Positions 47,471 through 59,141 of a stretch of 64,000 nucleotides of DNA are shown here, in pieces. The notes beneath the pieces are model-generated. The model searched no databases. It saw only the letters and a list, made by a program, of their open reading frames with translations, and was not told the DNA's origin. Origin of the DNA: Melastoma dodecandrum. Taxonomy: Eukaryota; Streptophyta; Magnoliopsida; Myrtales; Melastomataceae. Each line of letters begins with the position of its first letter. The stretch's first letter is position 1. The position numbers were made by a program, and so were the translations under genes. Location of the stretch: assembly GCA_029817715.1 (NCBI GenBank), contig JARUPY010000290.1, positions 2,914,001 through 2,978,000 on the forward strand, read 5' to 3'.

Positions 47471-50400
47471 TTAAGACCATGCTTCCACATGGTACCTCCC
47501 AGATTTCTCCAAGGACCTCAGCCATCTAACAGCACTCTCCTTGGGAACCTCCCCTTCTTTTGCAACTACATGCTCCAATGCAGACCAAACATCAGATGGC
47601 ATCTTCGTGGATGATCCAGCTACGTAAACGGCGGCTCCAGAGTTCATCAGACTCCAGACCTGAGGACCATGCTCCCGCATCTTGTCCTACACGTAGACTT
47701 TCCGTGGCTGGTCCCTTGAGAAGGCAACAAAAAACCCGCCTCCCTTCGATTCCGACGGAACCCCATCACTCTTCGCATGACTTAACCAGAAATCCTTGTA
47801 TAGAAAAGCTGATCGCACAACCAGCCCCAGGTCCAACAAGAATGAGGGGTAACGATGGAGGCGGTAGAGGAAGACAGCCTTTCTTAAACCATGCTGGAAT
47901 GAGAGTCCCTGAAGATGCAACACGTAACACATGAAAAAAAGAAAGTTTAGTCATGTTTAACTACGTCCGAATTTACGAGTGCTCATCCATTAAAGAACCT
48001 TTGCTTGGGTCTAGCTTGGCAAGCCATGTTGAGCAGAGACCGGCACGCTTCCTCTTAAACGGTGTTGTCAACGAAACCACACTGACAGTTAGGTGGACTT
48101 GGTTAGGGTGAACAAGAGGAGAAGAGGAGATTGAGAAAGCACTTGTTTTCAGCGGAGGTGCCAATTGCACAAGCCATTCCAATGGCAATTGTACAGAAGG
48201 GAAGTCTTCCAAGACCTGCGATCAAAATGACAGAATAATAATCAGAACCACATGCTCGGCATCTACTGATTCCGCTGCCCACAAACAAAAGCTGATCGCT
48301 AAACAAAAGATACCTCTAAGAATGTTCTCCGTTCCTCCTTGTTGTATTTGTACAAGTCATCCCTTCCTTCAGATGATGCAAACTATTGAAGCCTTTCCTT
48401 TTCATGCTGGGCCTCTGCGAAATAACTCATTACCTGAATTAAGTGTGAGCGACCTTGTCAGAACCAGGATAGTAAATGAATTCCCAGGGGATGAACATTC
48501 CATTTAAAACAAAAAACAAATAAGTCATGGGAGATTTACAAACTGCCAAAAAAAGAGACTAATGTTCGAGTTTTATGAGCAAGAACTTAATGTAATAATA
48601 CTATCAGATTCACCAATTGCCTTGGAGCTTCTTAACAACTTGCCTCAAATACATAGCGCCTAGGTGACGCTGATGAAACATCCATAGCCAATTGAACAAA
48701 GTTCTTCAGCTTCATTGGCGCATTCGATGTGTTTTTACCATTAGCAAGAATATGATCCTTCTCTTCCCTGGAATGGACCTGAAAATCATGTCTTTGTAAA
48801 TTTGCAGAAACCAGAATACATCCATTTCAAACAAAAAAATAATAAGTAAATAACATATCTTCTTAGCAAAAGCATGATAGGTCAAACATATAACAAACAA
48901 TAGCTACATTAGGGAAAAGAGATAAAAAGATGAATGGAAATGTAGGTCAAGTCCATGCTAATGCATTATTACGTTATGGACATACAGATGACTAACAAGA
49001 TCGTCAATAAATTGCCAAAACAAGAAGACACACAAAAGGTTGAACATAAATGTGTTATAAGGAAGCCACAAGAGTTTATTTTGGTCATGCTACTAAGAAA
49101 TGAAATCCTAAGATGCAAACTTATATTTCAAAATCAAATGTGAAGGTATTACTATTAAAATCTCCAATAATCAGTAGTTATTATATTAAAATCTCCAATA
49201 ATCAGTAATTATTAATGCACGCCCATTTCTACCTTTAGGATTAGTAGTTGAAAGGCCAAAATGAACTAACCGTTATCAGTAACTCCGGATCTAAATTACA
49301 ACGTTCCAAGAAAGCATCCACGATAGCATGATTTTGACCAGCAAAATCTCCAGGATATCCCCTGTTCTGTATGGTATAGCCTGAATATTGAAAAGATTTT
49401 AACTCAAGACTAGCAGAAAATCAACATTATCCTCAATCAAATGAAGACCACTTACGGTAGACGTGAATTCAAACTCAAAATGTCGGACATCCTTTATAGA
49501 GGGACTCTTGGTCAAATGTTGATTTTTCACCTGCCCAAAAAGGGAAAGAACATTAGAATTGAAGAATTGGATGAGGGACTCATTCATTTTCAATTGTATG
49601 AAGATATATTGCGGAGATAGGTACAGTAAAAAAAATTGCTTTCATCTTTACTCAAAGATTTAAAATATCCAGTTTTACAGACATCTTTTACTCAAGTCAG
49701 TTTCAATTCTCTATTCTCTCAAATGAGTTAATATGTTGCATTAGATAACATATAAATGATGAGTGCATTACCATAAGCAGGAATCCAAAATTTAAAATTT
49801 ATACTAGTAGAACAAAAAAAAAAATACCATGTTAAGGAAGCAATCTGGCCTATATGTGCAACCAGAAAACCTTCCAGGAGACATACCACGAGCCTTCTGG
49901 ATTTCATTCTCCCAATTCTGCAAAACTAACATAGAAACTAACATGTCATCCATTCCCTAATATAACAGATGAAATGTTCAGAATGAAACATTTCCCAGAT
50001 ACCCAAATTCTTCCAATGCACTATAGATTATTTATAGCCCACAGGAGTAAAAATCCCTGACCCACTCCAACTTTGATGTAGCAAATCAATATCTTTTCAG
50101 TTTCTCTTTATTCCAGAAAGGGCGACCGAGAACATAAGATGTGGATCTCATCTTTATCAAAGACCAACATTAAAATTCCTTCGAACAGTCACTAAAAACA
50201 TGGGATGTAGATCTTAGAAAAGGCTTGAATGCAAAGTCTGACTGAGAGTCATCAGAGGATTTTATCTATTTATATTTATTAAGGGGCTCTAAATATAAAA
50301 TATAAAGCAGCTGGGTCCGACTCTATAAAAGAAAAGCTGAAAGTTCAGAGACTGGAATTCCAGAGAGGATTCATCAAGAACAAAATCAGGAACTCCATCA

Positions 50401-52213
50401 ATCTAGTGTTCAGTACGAATGTCATCATGTAATTCCATCTGTACACTCGTTTCCAGGCAATAAGTTATTCTGGAATGTACTAACCTGAGATAGTCGACGA
50501 CTCTGAATGCACCTCATTGACAGCATGGTATTTTATATGGTACTTTGGCTTGTCAACAAGCTTTGTAGCTAACATCACAAAGTTTGGACCATTAGGAAAG
50601 AACTTTGGGTCCATTTGATTCAACACTCTCCACAAGGATGATAACCACGGATCAAGAACACCTTCATACCTAGAATTACAAATCAATACAATGATTACAC
50701 AAGTTAGCCTTCATAATCAATTGGCCCTTGTAATACAGCAGAACATCAAGACTACTGCCAGAGCTCTCAAAAGTGAAAGAAGATTATGATGACCGCACAG
50801 AAGCATGAGGAATGACATGATCTCAAAATATGATGAACACAATAAAGTTTTACTTGACAATAACAAAAGCATAGCCAAACAAGGATGTTATTAAAGTTAA
50901 TTAGCCAAAACAGCTCAGATAAATTTGTGGCTTGTTAAAAAATTGCTTGAATTGATTAATTATGAAATGTAAAAATCAATAATATCTATAGAGAGAATTT
51001 TTGAATTTCGTCATTCAGGGTAATTGAAAGTTGTTTACAAATTCATGAAATGCCTGATTACAAATTTATCATTTACCAATGTTTTCTTTTCCCGTTGGAT
51101 ATATATGAAGCGAAGATGCATGAAGAGAAAAGAAAGCCAAGAATAGAATCGGAAAAGATCGTGAAACAAATGTCTCGGAACCAGAAACTGATGACCACGT
51201 CATACCCTGAAGGATGTTGATCATCGCCCAAGCCTCTTTCAATTACAGCCATTGCACCAAGGTTGTAAAGTCTTTTGTCCAGCTTTTTTGCCACAAACTG
51301 GAGAAGCGACGTCCATAGTTTTCCATATAAAAGAGATATAAATTACAGTCGCATTAACTGATACAACAGTATAGTGAAGCCTCGATCATGTGAGAAAGGA
51401 ACCATAGTCATATTTATACAATAAACTAAGGAGTCGGTAAATTAAAACAAATATGATGATAAGTCAAACAAGGGTAACATTCTATTGCATCATCTCAGAT
51501 GCATAGACGAGGCCTCCTAAACATCACCAAGTCCGACATGTGGTCTAATGTGAAAAAGAAACCCCGACAAAGCGATACACCTTATATATGGCGAACAATT
51601 CCAACAAGGAAACCATCTATGACAATTCATTCCACTCAAACACGATCCAGAATATACAAACCATAACTACACCCATCGAAATCAACATGAGAGGGGGGTA
51701 AAGAACAATGAAACTCACATTGTATTTCTGATAACAAGAATCCAAAAACAGCATAATGAAGACCGTCGAACCAACTCGGACTTAAATACCTTTGCAGAAG
51801 GAACCTCCAGAACACCTAATCAAGGAAAACAGCAAGGTCAACGACCGTACAGAGGAAGTGAACAACCGTAATTACAAGTTCCTCATGATCCAACCTTCAC
51901 GGAATCAGGCGTATCTCCCTGACCGGTCGTGGAAACAACGAATATCACAACGTCTTCGCATGGCAACAAACTCTGTAAAAACAAACAGGAGCACGCATCC
52001 GAACTCATTTTCTTTGCTTCAAACAACGCCCGATAGGGGGAGCAAAGTGGAACCCCCACAACTCACCGCGTCGTGTTGGTCGAGGGAGAAGAGAACGGCT
52101 TTGCAGCCACGGCGTTCAGATTCTCGGGATATACGCTCGGCGGTATCCAAAGCATTGCCAGTCTGCGTGGCGTACAGGATCGAAAGCTTCCTCATCTCAC
52201 CTTCCTTCGACAT
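47471..52213 (-). pseudogene. ATR3: NADPH-dependent diflavin oxidoreductase (ATR3/TAH18 type), full-length, disabled
   Basis: Minus-strand exons read as 52213-52067 (FMN loop, ILYATQTGNA), 51972-51895 (FVVSTTGQGDTPDS), 51830-51720, 51297-51206, 50669-50485, 49925-49828, 49530-49456, 49380-49271, 48778-48644, 48433-48314, 48215-47999 (AFSISSSPL FAD motif) and 47908-47471 (LILVGPG, YVAGSSTKMP, end GRYHVEAWS). The family moves electrons from NADPH via FAD and FMN to the Dre2-type protein of cytosolic Fe-S assembly. Lesions: 8 bp lost in exon 3 between GATT repeats (LGDSGYQ motif), 1 bp lost in exon 8 (LEILPGQN expected), TAG for Tyr in exon 10, loss of the stretch between LVGPGAGCA and FLYKDFW in the last exon, and TAG for Gln after KVYV. 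The intron after exon 9 has a GC donor (GAG/GCAAGT). A functional gene presumably lies elsewhere. Confidence 0.9.
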
Positions 52214-52698
52214 CTGCAAATTTCTGGTGATCAGACATGCAACAGTTTTCTAGAAATAGATATGTGGAAGCGAAAATGACATACTTTTTTTTTTTTGAAA
52301 AAAAGTCTTACATTCTCCTCCCGTCCGACCAAGGCATTAGACCTCGTAGTCACCGCCACCACCACAGGTCCCCCGACTACTCCACGACCTTCAACGGTAT
52401 GTATGTTCCTAAGGCACCACTTAAGAAGAAGAAGAAGAAGACGAGACGGTACAAATATGGTCGCGGAGGGCGTCGGTTGGGCCAATGGTGGGACTATTTG
52501 GGCTTTTAGTGTGGGCCAGAATGCATTCACAAAACCAATGCAATGCTTTTTTTTTCTTCACTTAAATCGTCGTCTCCATCATCATACTTTAGGACTAAAC
52601 AACACATATAACACACGACAAATCACATCGTACGATTTCCTTAATAACAAATCGGACATTTTGCAAAAGTGCGAGAAACGGGACGATTCCTGCACCAA
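52214..52698. other. Flank between ATR3 and DUF7054 copy 2
   Basis: Upstream region of the ATR3 pseudogene and 3' flank of DUF7054 copy 2. It holds a poly-T tract near 52285 and an AAG repeat near 52425. 52290-52690 pairs with 21660-22060 in inverted orientation. The ORF 52295-52747 is not read as a gene because the same DNA in the other copy has no conserved frame. Confidence 0.6.
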
Positions 52699-53297
52699 TC
52701 AAACCTTGGACAAAACATCCCAACTGTGTGAAGAAAAAGAATCATAATTCCTTCCTATTGCAGCAAAGGGATCCATGAACTTTAGCCAGTTGAATCCCGC
52801 CTTTTCTGCCTCGTTCGAGCACGATGATGTCGGATCAGTAGTGCGATTCCCGTGCGGTACTCTCGTGTCTATGCAGCCGCCCGTCTTCCGACCATGGCAG
52901 AGGAAGAAGTTCCTCGAACCCAAGTTCAGCAACTTCTCGCCCCTGTTGAGACCTGATTGATCGATCGGACACCTGAGTTAGCTCCCCAGGGATCGTCAGG
53001 AATCATTTCTTTTCAAAATTCATGGGATGACAGGGAGGGGATTAATCACGGGTGCTTACTTTCTAGGCTGAACTGCGAGTAGTGGAGGTCGAACAACACC
53101 GAATCCTTACCCGGGACCATCAGCCGGCGCCCTTCCTTGACGTACTGCCCAACGGCGGCGGCGATCAAGTCTCCAACGGTCGACACCGGTCTCATCACAA
53201 AGTGCACGGCTCCTACGCTCCCCTGGATGGATACGTTGAGGAGCAGCTTCGTTAGCAACCCAGGCTTCTCATCCCTGATCTCCACCCTCTCGCCCAT
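52699..53297 (-). CDS. DUF7054 (At4g22758-like) protein, copy 2
   Basis: Two exons on the minus strand, 53297-53060 and 52952-52699, with the same splice sites as copy 1; joined they encode 163 residues. The first exon protein is identical to copy 1 (MGERVEIRDEKPGLL ...). The second differs at few residues (NRTTD for NRATD, SNEAE for SNEVE, SWDVLSKV for SCDVLPKV). Conservation of both frames while the neighbouring ATR3 decayed suggests recent duplication or selection. Function unknown; the domain is ubiquitin-like by fold prediction as I recall. Confidence 0.8.
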
Positions 53298-53898
53298 GGC
53301 TCTCCTAATGTCAGGGACAGTCTTCGCTTCGTTATTTCATACCTGGCCAACTACTACCTGCTTTAGACACGAAGGAGAAGGTCGCTGGATTCTTCTCCAG
53401 TGGAGTCCGCCACCGAATGGAGGCCTCACTCACTGGGTCAATGGTCCGAACACGTGGCGGAATTTGAGTGGATGAAGTTGGATATTCCCCCGTTGGGATT
53501 GGGGAGTCACTTGAGTCTCACGTGTACGATGTGGTGATTACTCCCTCAATGATGCCAACTATGTGCTTCTTATCCCTAGTCCAACACACGTGTACGGTGT
53601 CCAACCCAAAAAAGAAGATGGATAATCATTTTAGTCCAGTTGAGGATATTGGCTCTTGATGCTTTTCATGGGATATGTCTCGATTCGATGTTCTAATGAC
53701 TTCTTAAGATAGCAGCAATTCTTCCAGGTAATCAAAATCCTCAATAATTCCGAGCATGTGGGAAATACAACATTTTTGTGAGATTCCCTCGGACTAACTG
53801 ACTCAACAAAGATTGTAAGGGGGAAAACAAACTACTGCAAAATCTGGCTCCTCCTGATGTTACTACAAGAATTGGATGTAAGGGAACTACAGCGAACT
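53298..53898. other. Upstream flank of DUF7054 copy 2, and empty MITE site
   Basis: 53298-53700 pairs with 20158-21044 in inverted orientation and contains the uninterrupted site (near 53620-53632) of the MITE found in copy 1. From 53700 to the poly-C tract no gene is recognised. Confidence 0.7.
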
Positions 53899-53920
53899 CC
53901 CCCCCCCCCCCCCCCCCCCC
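53899..53920. repeat. Poly-C run, 22 bases
   Basis: An uninterrupted run of 22 C eight bases before the stop codon of the TIC100-like tail (53929-53931). Such a homopolymer is unusual and its length may be a sequencing or assembly artefact. Confidence 0.85.
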
Positions 53921-53928
53921 AACCAGGC

Positions 53929-55395
53929 TCACTTCTTCCACTGGTATTCTGGATCCCAATCTGAGGACAGCAACGGGTTTTGCAAAGATAATATCCTGCT
54001 TAGCTTGCCGTCAGGGAATTCGTGCAGCAGAAACGAGTCACAGCCTCGCTTCTCTGCTGCGGGCTCATGTTTTGACGAGGCCGATTGTTGGCATGACAAC
54101 GTCCTTGACAGTGAGTGCAGCCGAGAGGCGCTCCCCATCAAGGGTGTTATCCTTGTGAGGCGTTTGAGGTGCTCCGGCCTAACTGCTCTTAAGCAGCCAC
54201 TGCCGTGAATGTTAGGCGGGAAACGAACAGTATCAGGAGCTCGACCATGGCCTCCGAGGGCTTGTCTGGATGACAAGGCAGCAGCAGAATTCCCGAGGGG
54301 TGATTTGCTTCCCTTCCACGATAGGAGCGTGCAACCTAGATACGCAGAAACCTGCACAGGCAACCCAATACACAAAACAGAAACCTCAAGTGGGATAAAA
54401 AAAAATGGCAGCACTAATAACCAGAAAAAGAAAAGCATATAATATGGCCAAATGTTCCAAAAGCTCATTGCCAATGGCATCCATCTTCCTGTAAAGCAGA
54501 GGTTCAAATACGCCTCAGACAAGAACATTTTGTATAGATTATGCATTATTTATGGAGTGCTTTCGCATATCAAATGAAGGAAATAGGAACAGATGTAGCC
54601 AACAGGATGAGAAGAGTGCGATCCTTACGCAAGAGGGTAGACCGTACGGTGCAACTGACAAGGTGATGGCAGAAAATGGTGAAGCTCCTTGTTTCACCTC
54701 CTGACTTGAAGGCAGTGGTGCCAAAACTTGAAGTTCCGTCATCTGGTTCATCATCACCGTCGTCATCATCCTCCTCCTCCTCATCAGCTTCTTTTCCCTC
54801 TTCTTCCTGTTCTGGTGCCTTCTTGTTCTCTTTTCCAATTGAAATTTTTGGGATTTCTCCGGCTATATCATCAATTTTTTCTTTCTTTGATAAACCCATT
54901 TCAGCCTTCCACTGCTCTTCCTTTTCTTCTTGCTTCAACAACTCATCCAACTCCTCAATTGCCTCCTCCAAGCATATTTCTGCATCCATGAGCTTGAGCT
55001 CTTCATCAATCAACTTCGCTTTTGTTTCACAGTCTTTCTTCTTATCTTCAGCCCATTTTTTAAGTTTGTCAACTACTGGCTTGTACATATTCTCAACAGA
55101 TACAGCCAGTTTCTTCCACAGGCCGGCCTCTGCATCAGTGGCTTCTGTTCCATAAAATTCATCAAAGCCCAGGGGTAGAAACTCAGCCTTTGATGGGTCT
55201 ACCTCTTCCCCCCCTTTCAATGGGGGCTGCCAAAATAAGCGCACCCCGTATTTTTCATCTTCTATATAATTTATTATACGCCCTGATGGCAGATGAAGAA
55301 TCAAGGGAGGTTCTGTATATATCAACTTTGATGGATCATTCGGATCAGGCTCTCGGTCCTTGTTAATCATTACAAATTCTGGGTATGATCTGGTC
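53929..55395 (-). pseudogene. TIC100-like gene, C-terminal part only
   Basis: The first block (55395 to about 54690) starts after an AG acceptor and reads SYPEFVMINKDREPDPNDPS, LIYTEPPLILHLPSGRIINY, KYGVRLFWQPPL, EFLPLGFDEFYG, WKKLAVSVENMYKPVVDKLK, a long coiled coil and an acidic run (EEEEDDDDGDDEPDDG). This order matches the C-terminal third of the plastid import subunit TIC100 (EMB1211) as I remember it. Downstream, GASPFSAITLSVAPYGLPS reads better in another frame than the open one, suggesting an indel near 54690. The last exon (54351-53929) gives VSAYLGCTLLSWKGSKSPLG to the stop. The N-terminal half with MORN repeats is absent upstream of 55395, so the gene is truncated. Confidence 0.65.
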
Positions 55396-55412
55396 CAGAA
55401 AATAACAATCAC

Positions 55413-57240
55413 ATCAAGTTAAGATCACAGCAGTGTAGCTAAAAGATGAAAATCACTCATGGAAAATGGAAAAGAAAGCTGAGTGAGGAACGCATGAGAA
55501 AGGAGCTTATGTGATTACAGTTCGAAGCTAAAGCAACCAAAATGAAGCTCAACCATTTCTGTCTTCAAGGTTTTCTTTCTACTTCTTTCTTAGAAAGAAA
55601 ACAAGAACATGGGTCTCAGAGATTCGTATGTCATTATTTTTTGTCAGTCCCGAGTTCTTCGATCCGGTGCTTCTCTAGCTGTGATCTTCACCCTGACGTC
55701 AGTGTTGAAGTTAGCGACAACAACAAAGAATCAACAACAACAGAGAAATTTTGTCGGATCAACAAGACATTGTCCGTAGTAAGTCTTCTTGTTCAATACG
55801 TGTGTGGAATAATTTAATCATTTAAGACTTGCTAAAAACCTCGTAATAGGAATTTAATCTCAAAAAACATTTACAGTCTCCACTCCACTTAATAACTTTT
55901 TAAAATAAATAAATAAAATCAAAATATTTTATATAGAGAAAAGTCGACCACATTCGACCAAAGCACGAATGGACACATTAAAAGAAATCAGGTTCTCAGT
56001 TTGGTTATATTGGGGATTCGAGTGTGTCTGCCAACATTATTATTAGGAAATGTAAAATGATCCAATTTGGGGTCCATGTCAGTGCGATGCCAACTGGGGG
56101 ACATGACTTCTTTCAAGGCTTGTGTTTGTGTTTGTGATGTTATTTTGTTCCATCTAAACTCTAAAAAGTTTTGATTATTATAAATCTAATCCGAGTACCT
56201 AAAATTTTGGAATGATTTTCGTGGTGAGTTGGTTTTATTTCTTTAATAGGTCGCATGAGTATTTTCTTGGTATTGCGACACAAGTACTCACTTTTTGCTT
56301 CTAAACAGACTTAATCACGTCTCGACACGTGTCTTCGAATGCGATTCGTGATTTTCGTTTAATTAAATTATGAAACTGCTTTGATGTGATTCGCTCGGAG
56401 AATATGAAACTAATACGCTCGACGAGTACGGACATAACAAAATTTCCCGTTTCAATATTATTTTAAGACGAAGAAAAAGTGGGTACAGAAGGGAAGGCCA
56501 GCCAGACCGACACGTGTCAATCTGTCATTATCGAGACAAAATTGTTTATACTTATTTCATTAAAAATTTCGTAGCATTTAAAAAGTGAAAGTTTTGAGGG
56601 TTAGTCCATCATATTTTGATTGAGTACGATGTCCCTAAAATCCTTAGCTATTTATCTTTTCGTAATTGTATTATATTTTCGTGGAATGGTGGTGGAATTC
56701 ATCTCATCACTTTGAGGGGGGATGATTTTGCCTAAATTAAATTTTGTGGTTCAATCTTCTCTCGGTTATATTTTAAAAATATATATATAATATTTACAAG
56801 TTGGAAAACTCATAATATAATAAAGTGTGGGATCCTCCTACCATGAGAATGAGATACATATAAAAAATAAATCATACTCCAAAAAAAAAAACAATAAGCG
56901 TATATACTACTTTCTACATATCTTCTCACGTAAAATATCTATCAAATATTTGACATTACAATATGAAATTTTATTTGACACCAAATCTTTGAAACTAATA
57001 GGTAAAAAGAGATAATAAAAAGTCACCTATGAATAATTCTAATTAAAGGTTGTTATCATTTTCGCTGGCCACTGCTACGGGAATCGCATTAAAATGAAGT
57101 CAAATGAGGAATTGGACCAACGTCGAATGTGACTTATTACAGTGCCATGTGCTGCCCTTGGGTTAAAGGCAGGTTTGGTGGAAGTGATGAGGTTGAATGC
57201 CTTAACATTTACTTTATCATGTCCATCCAACTAACACTTA
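55413..57240. other. AT-rich intergenic with one dispersed repeat copy
   Basis: No TIC100 N-terminal exons and no other gene were found. 55542-55817 is an open frame without recognisable domain. 56580-57005 is a copy of the dispersed family seen at 31420-31820 and in part at 24095 and 30110. Confidence 0.6.
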
Positions 57241-57624
57241 CGGCTTCTTTACACTTGTTATTGCTAGTATGACATTCCTATACACAACCTTCGCCACGAT
57301 CTCCGGAGTCCACTCGAACTTCCTCTCCCCCTTGATATTCCTCCACCAAGTCCTCTCGAACCTGTACTCCAGGGCGGTAACCCTGCCTAGCAAGCCGAGA
57401 AGGAAAGGATCATGGGAGGTCCTCAGGAGGAACCTGGCACGGTGGAAGGATGACGATGATGTCTCGATCAGGTAAAGATCGAAGAGGACATCGAGCTGGG
57501 GGATGGGCTTAGGAGGGAGTAGGAGCAAGAAGTCGTGGTGGGAGAAGAATAAAGGGCAGAGTTCGAGTGGGCGATGATGCGTCATGGTGGTTTGAGAGCC
57601 ACAGAGTTTAGAGTTCGCTGTCAT
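57241..57624 (-). CDS. Hypothetical protein, 128-codon intact ORF
   Basis: A single open frame from ATG at 57624 with uneven, GC-richer codon use than its surroundings. The C-terminal half looks protein-like: ALEYRFERTWWRNIKGERKF, EWTPEIVAKVVYRNVILAIT, SVKKP. The N-terminal half is Leu/Pro-rich. I do not recognise the family. The opposite strand also has a shorter open frame (57269-57475). It could be an exon of a longer gene. Confidence 0.4.
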
Positions 57625-57931
57625 TGGAATGTCAATGGGCGCATCATTTGGACTTTATGCGGACAAAGGAAGGCGAAAGGAATGGTGTGGGTGGGGGAGG
57701 GGTAGTTTGGGGATTTCCATGGAGGCAGAAGTCATGCTGACAAGGCTACCAAAATCACGTGGCGTCGTGGACCCCACCACTTTCATTAGAAGGATGAAGT
57801 GAAGACTTCTGGGCTTGGTTTTATGTTGGCCCATTCCTTATGGGCTTCGTTCAACTACTAGGCCCCGTGAATAGAGGCGTGGGCATTTGACGATTACTTT
57901 GAAGTTGTCGTGTCGCTGCTGTTGTTTATAG

Positions 57932-58079
57932 GAATGTCGTTGGTGGCGGGGACTCGATTTGCGGGATATACATAGCCCAGAACTACAACGACACCAGTAC
58001 CAACAAGCTCGCCGACACTGCCCTCTTCATGGCCTCCTTCCTAGAGATCAGTTACCGCAAGCCGGATAGGGACTACTGA
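57932..58079 (+). pseudogene. DUF4535-like terminal exon, 5' part missing
   Basis: After an AG acceptor (TTTATAG) the frame reads GGGDSICGIYIAQNYNDTST, NKLADTALFMASFLEISYRK and PDRDY then stop. The pattern GxYxAQNYxVP ... KLA(D/N)T ... YRKP is what I recall for DUF4535, a family of very short plant proteins with one membrane helix. No first exon with a start codon was found just upstream; an intron or truncation is possible. The family call is from memory. Confidence 0.4.
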
Positions 58080-58985
58080 TAGCCTCCTCCCCTTTCATCG
58101 TTATTCAGGGGGAATCGTGTTTCATGTATCCATTAATGGGATGCGTCTTTGAGTATTCAATTGGCCCTCCCTCATCGAATTGAGTTACCAAGTTTTCTCG
58201 TAATCAAATGAATATGCTCAACAATAGTTAATTACTCTAAACCCTTGAAAATGGTTTACATGTTTAATATCCATATCGTCATCATCGAAACATACGGGTG
58301 TCGTGAACTCTTTCTGGGTTTTACTCTTGAAAGTAGGCTTGGCAGAATTATATTGCAATATATTATGTAATAAAAAGGGCGAAAGAAAGAAATTAGTGAA
58401 ATGTTTTCTAATAAAGGCTCACGTGGGTGGTGGGGGCAAAAGGAGTTAAAGACAAAAGGGTGTACGTGGGTTTCTTTTTTCTTGCTATAATTGTAAAGTT
58501 TTTTTTTTAAAATCTCCATTCTTGAGATTGGTCCAACTCCTTTTTAATATTCCCAATTCTTTTTTTTTTTGGAGTTTTGTTAATAGCCATGAGATTGAAT
58601 TGAAACTCAAGAAGCTTATATGGGAATGTATTGACCTGCCACGACTCAATAGACAATTTTATAACTTATTAATAGTACTCAGCACGGGTCGCATCCCGTG
58701 GATCTCTTATATTGACATCATTAAACTAACCAACCTTCTTAATATTCACTAAAATAACATTAATTTAAATTACCATCATACTCCCCATTCACAATCACTA
58801 AAGGATTCCATAATAAGATGATGACTCCATCCACCCGATTTCCTAATGATTTACTATTCATTATAACTCATGGGGTGACGCTTTCCCTTACACTTATATG
58901 TGGTTACCTAGCCCCCTCATTCACACATCGGGTTTGTGGACTTTGGCTTTAACTATCAACTCTCAAGTATTTTGGGGAATTGTTG
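58080..58985. other. Intergenic, nothing recognised
   Basis: AT-rich, with poly-T tracts near 58500 and 58560. Short open frames have no domain. Confidence 0.5.
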
Positions 58986-59105
58986 TGGATCGTACTCTGA
59001 TACCACTGTTGGGTGCCGTTGGAACTTCTTGACTCCAAAAGCTAGATAATGATGTGATACTTTCCCTCACACTTACAAGTGAACACCAGCCCCTTCAACA
59101 AACGA
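58986..59105 (-). mobile_element. Relic of an LTR retrotransposon end (Met-tRNA-type primer site)
   Basis: On the minus strand CCAACAGTGGTATCAGAGT (plus 58995-59013) contains TGGTATCAGAG, the usual initiator-Met primer binding site of plant copia elements, next to an LTR-like ACA end. Two related lines, GTGACGCTTTCCCTTACACT (about 58875) and GTGATACTTTCCCTCACACT (about 59052), flank it. No other LTR or coding region was found, so this is a fragment. Confidence 0.5.
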
Positions 59106-59141
59106 TGTGGGATATCCAACACTCAGCTCCTCCTAGCCGGC

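Noticed and set aside
52295..52747. 150-codon plus ORF and the nearby minus ORF 52231-52530
   Set aside because: They lie on ATR3 upstream and DUF7054 downstream flank and are not kept as frames in the inverted copy at 21600-22100.
54676..55155. 159-codon serine-rich plus ORF
   Set aside because: It is the antisense of the acidic coiled-coil exon of the TIC100-like gene.
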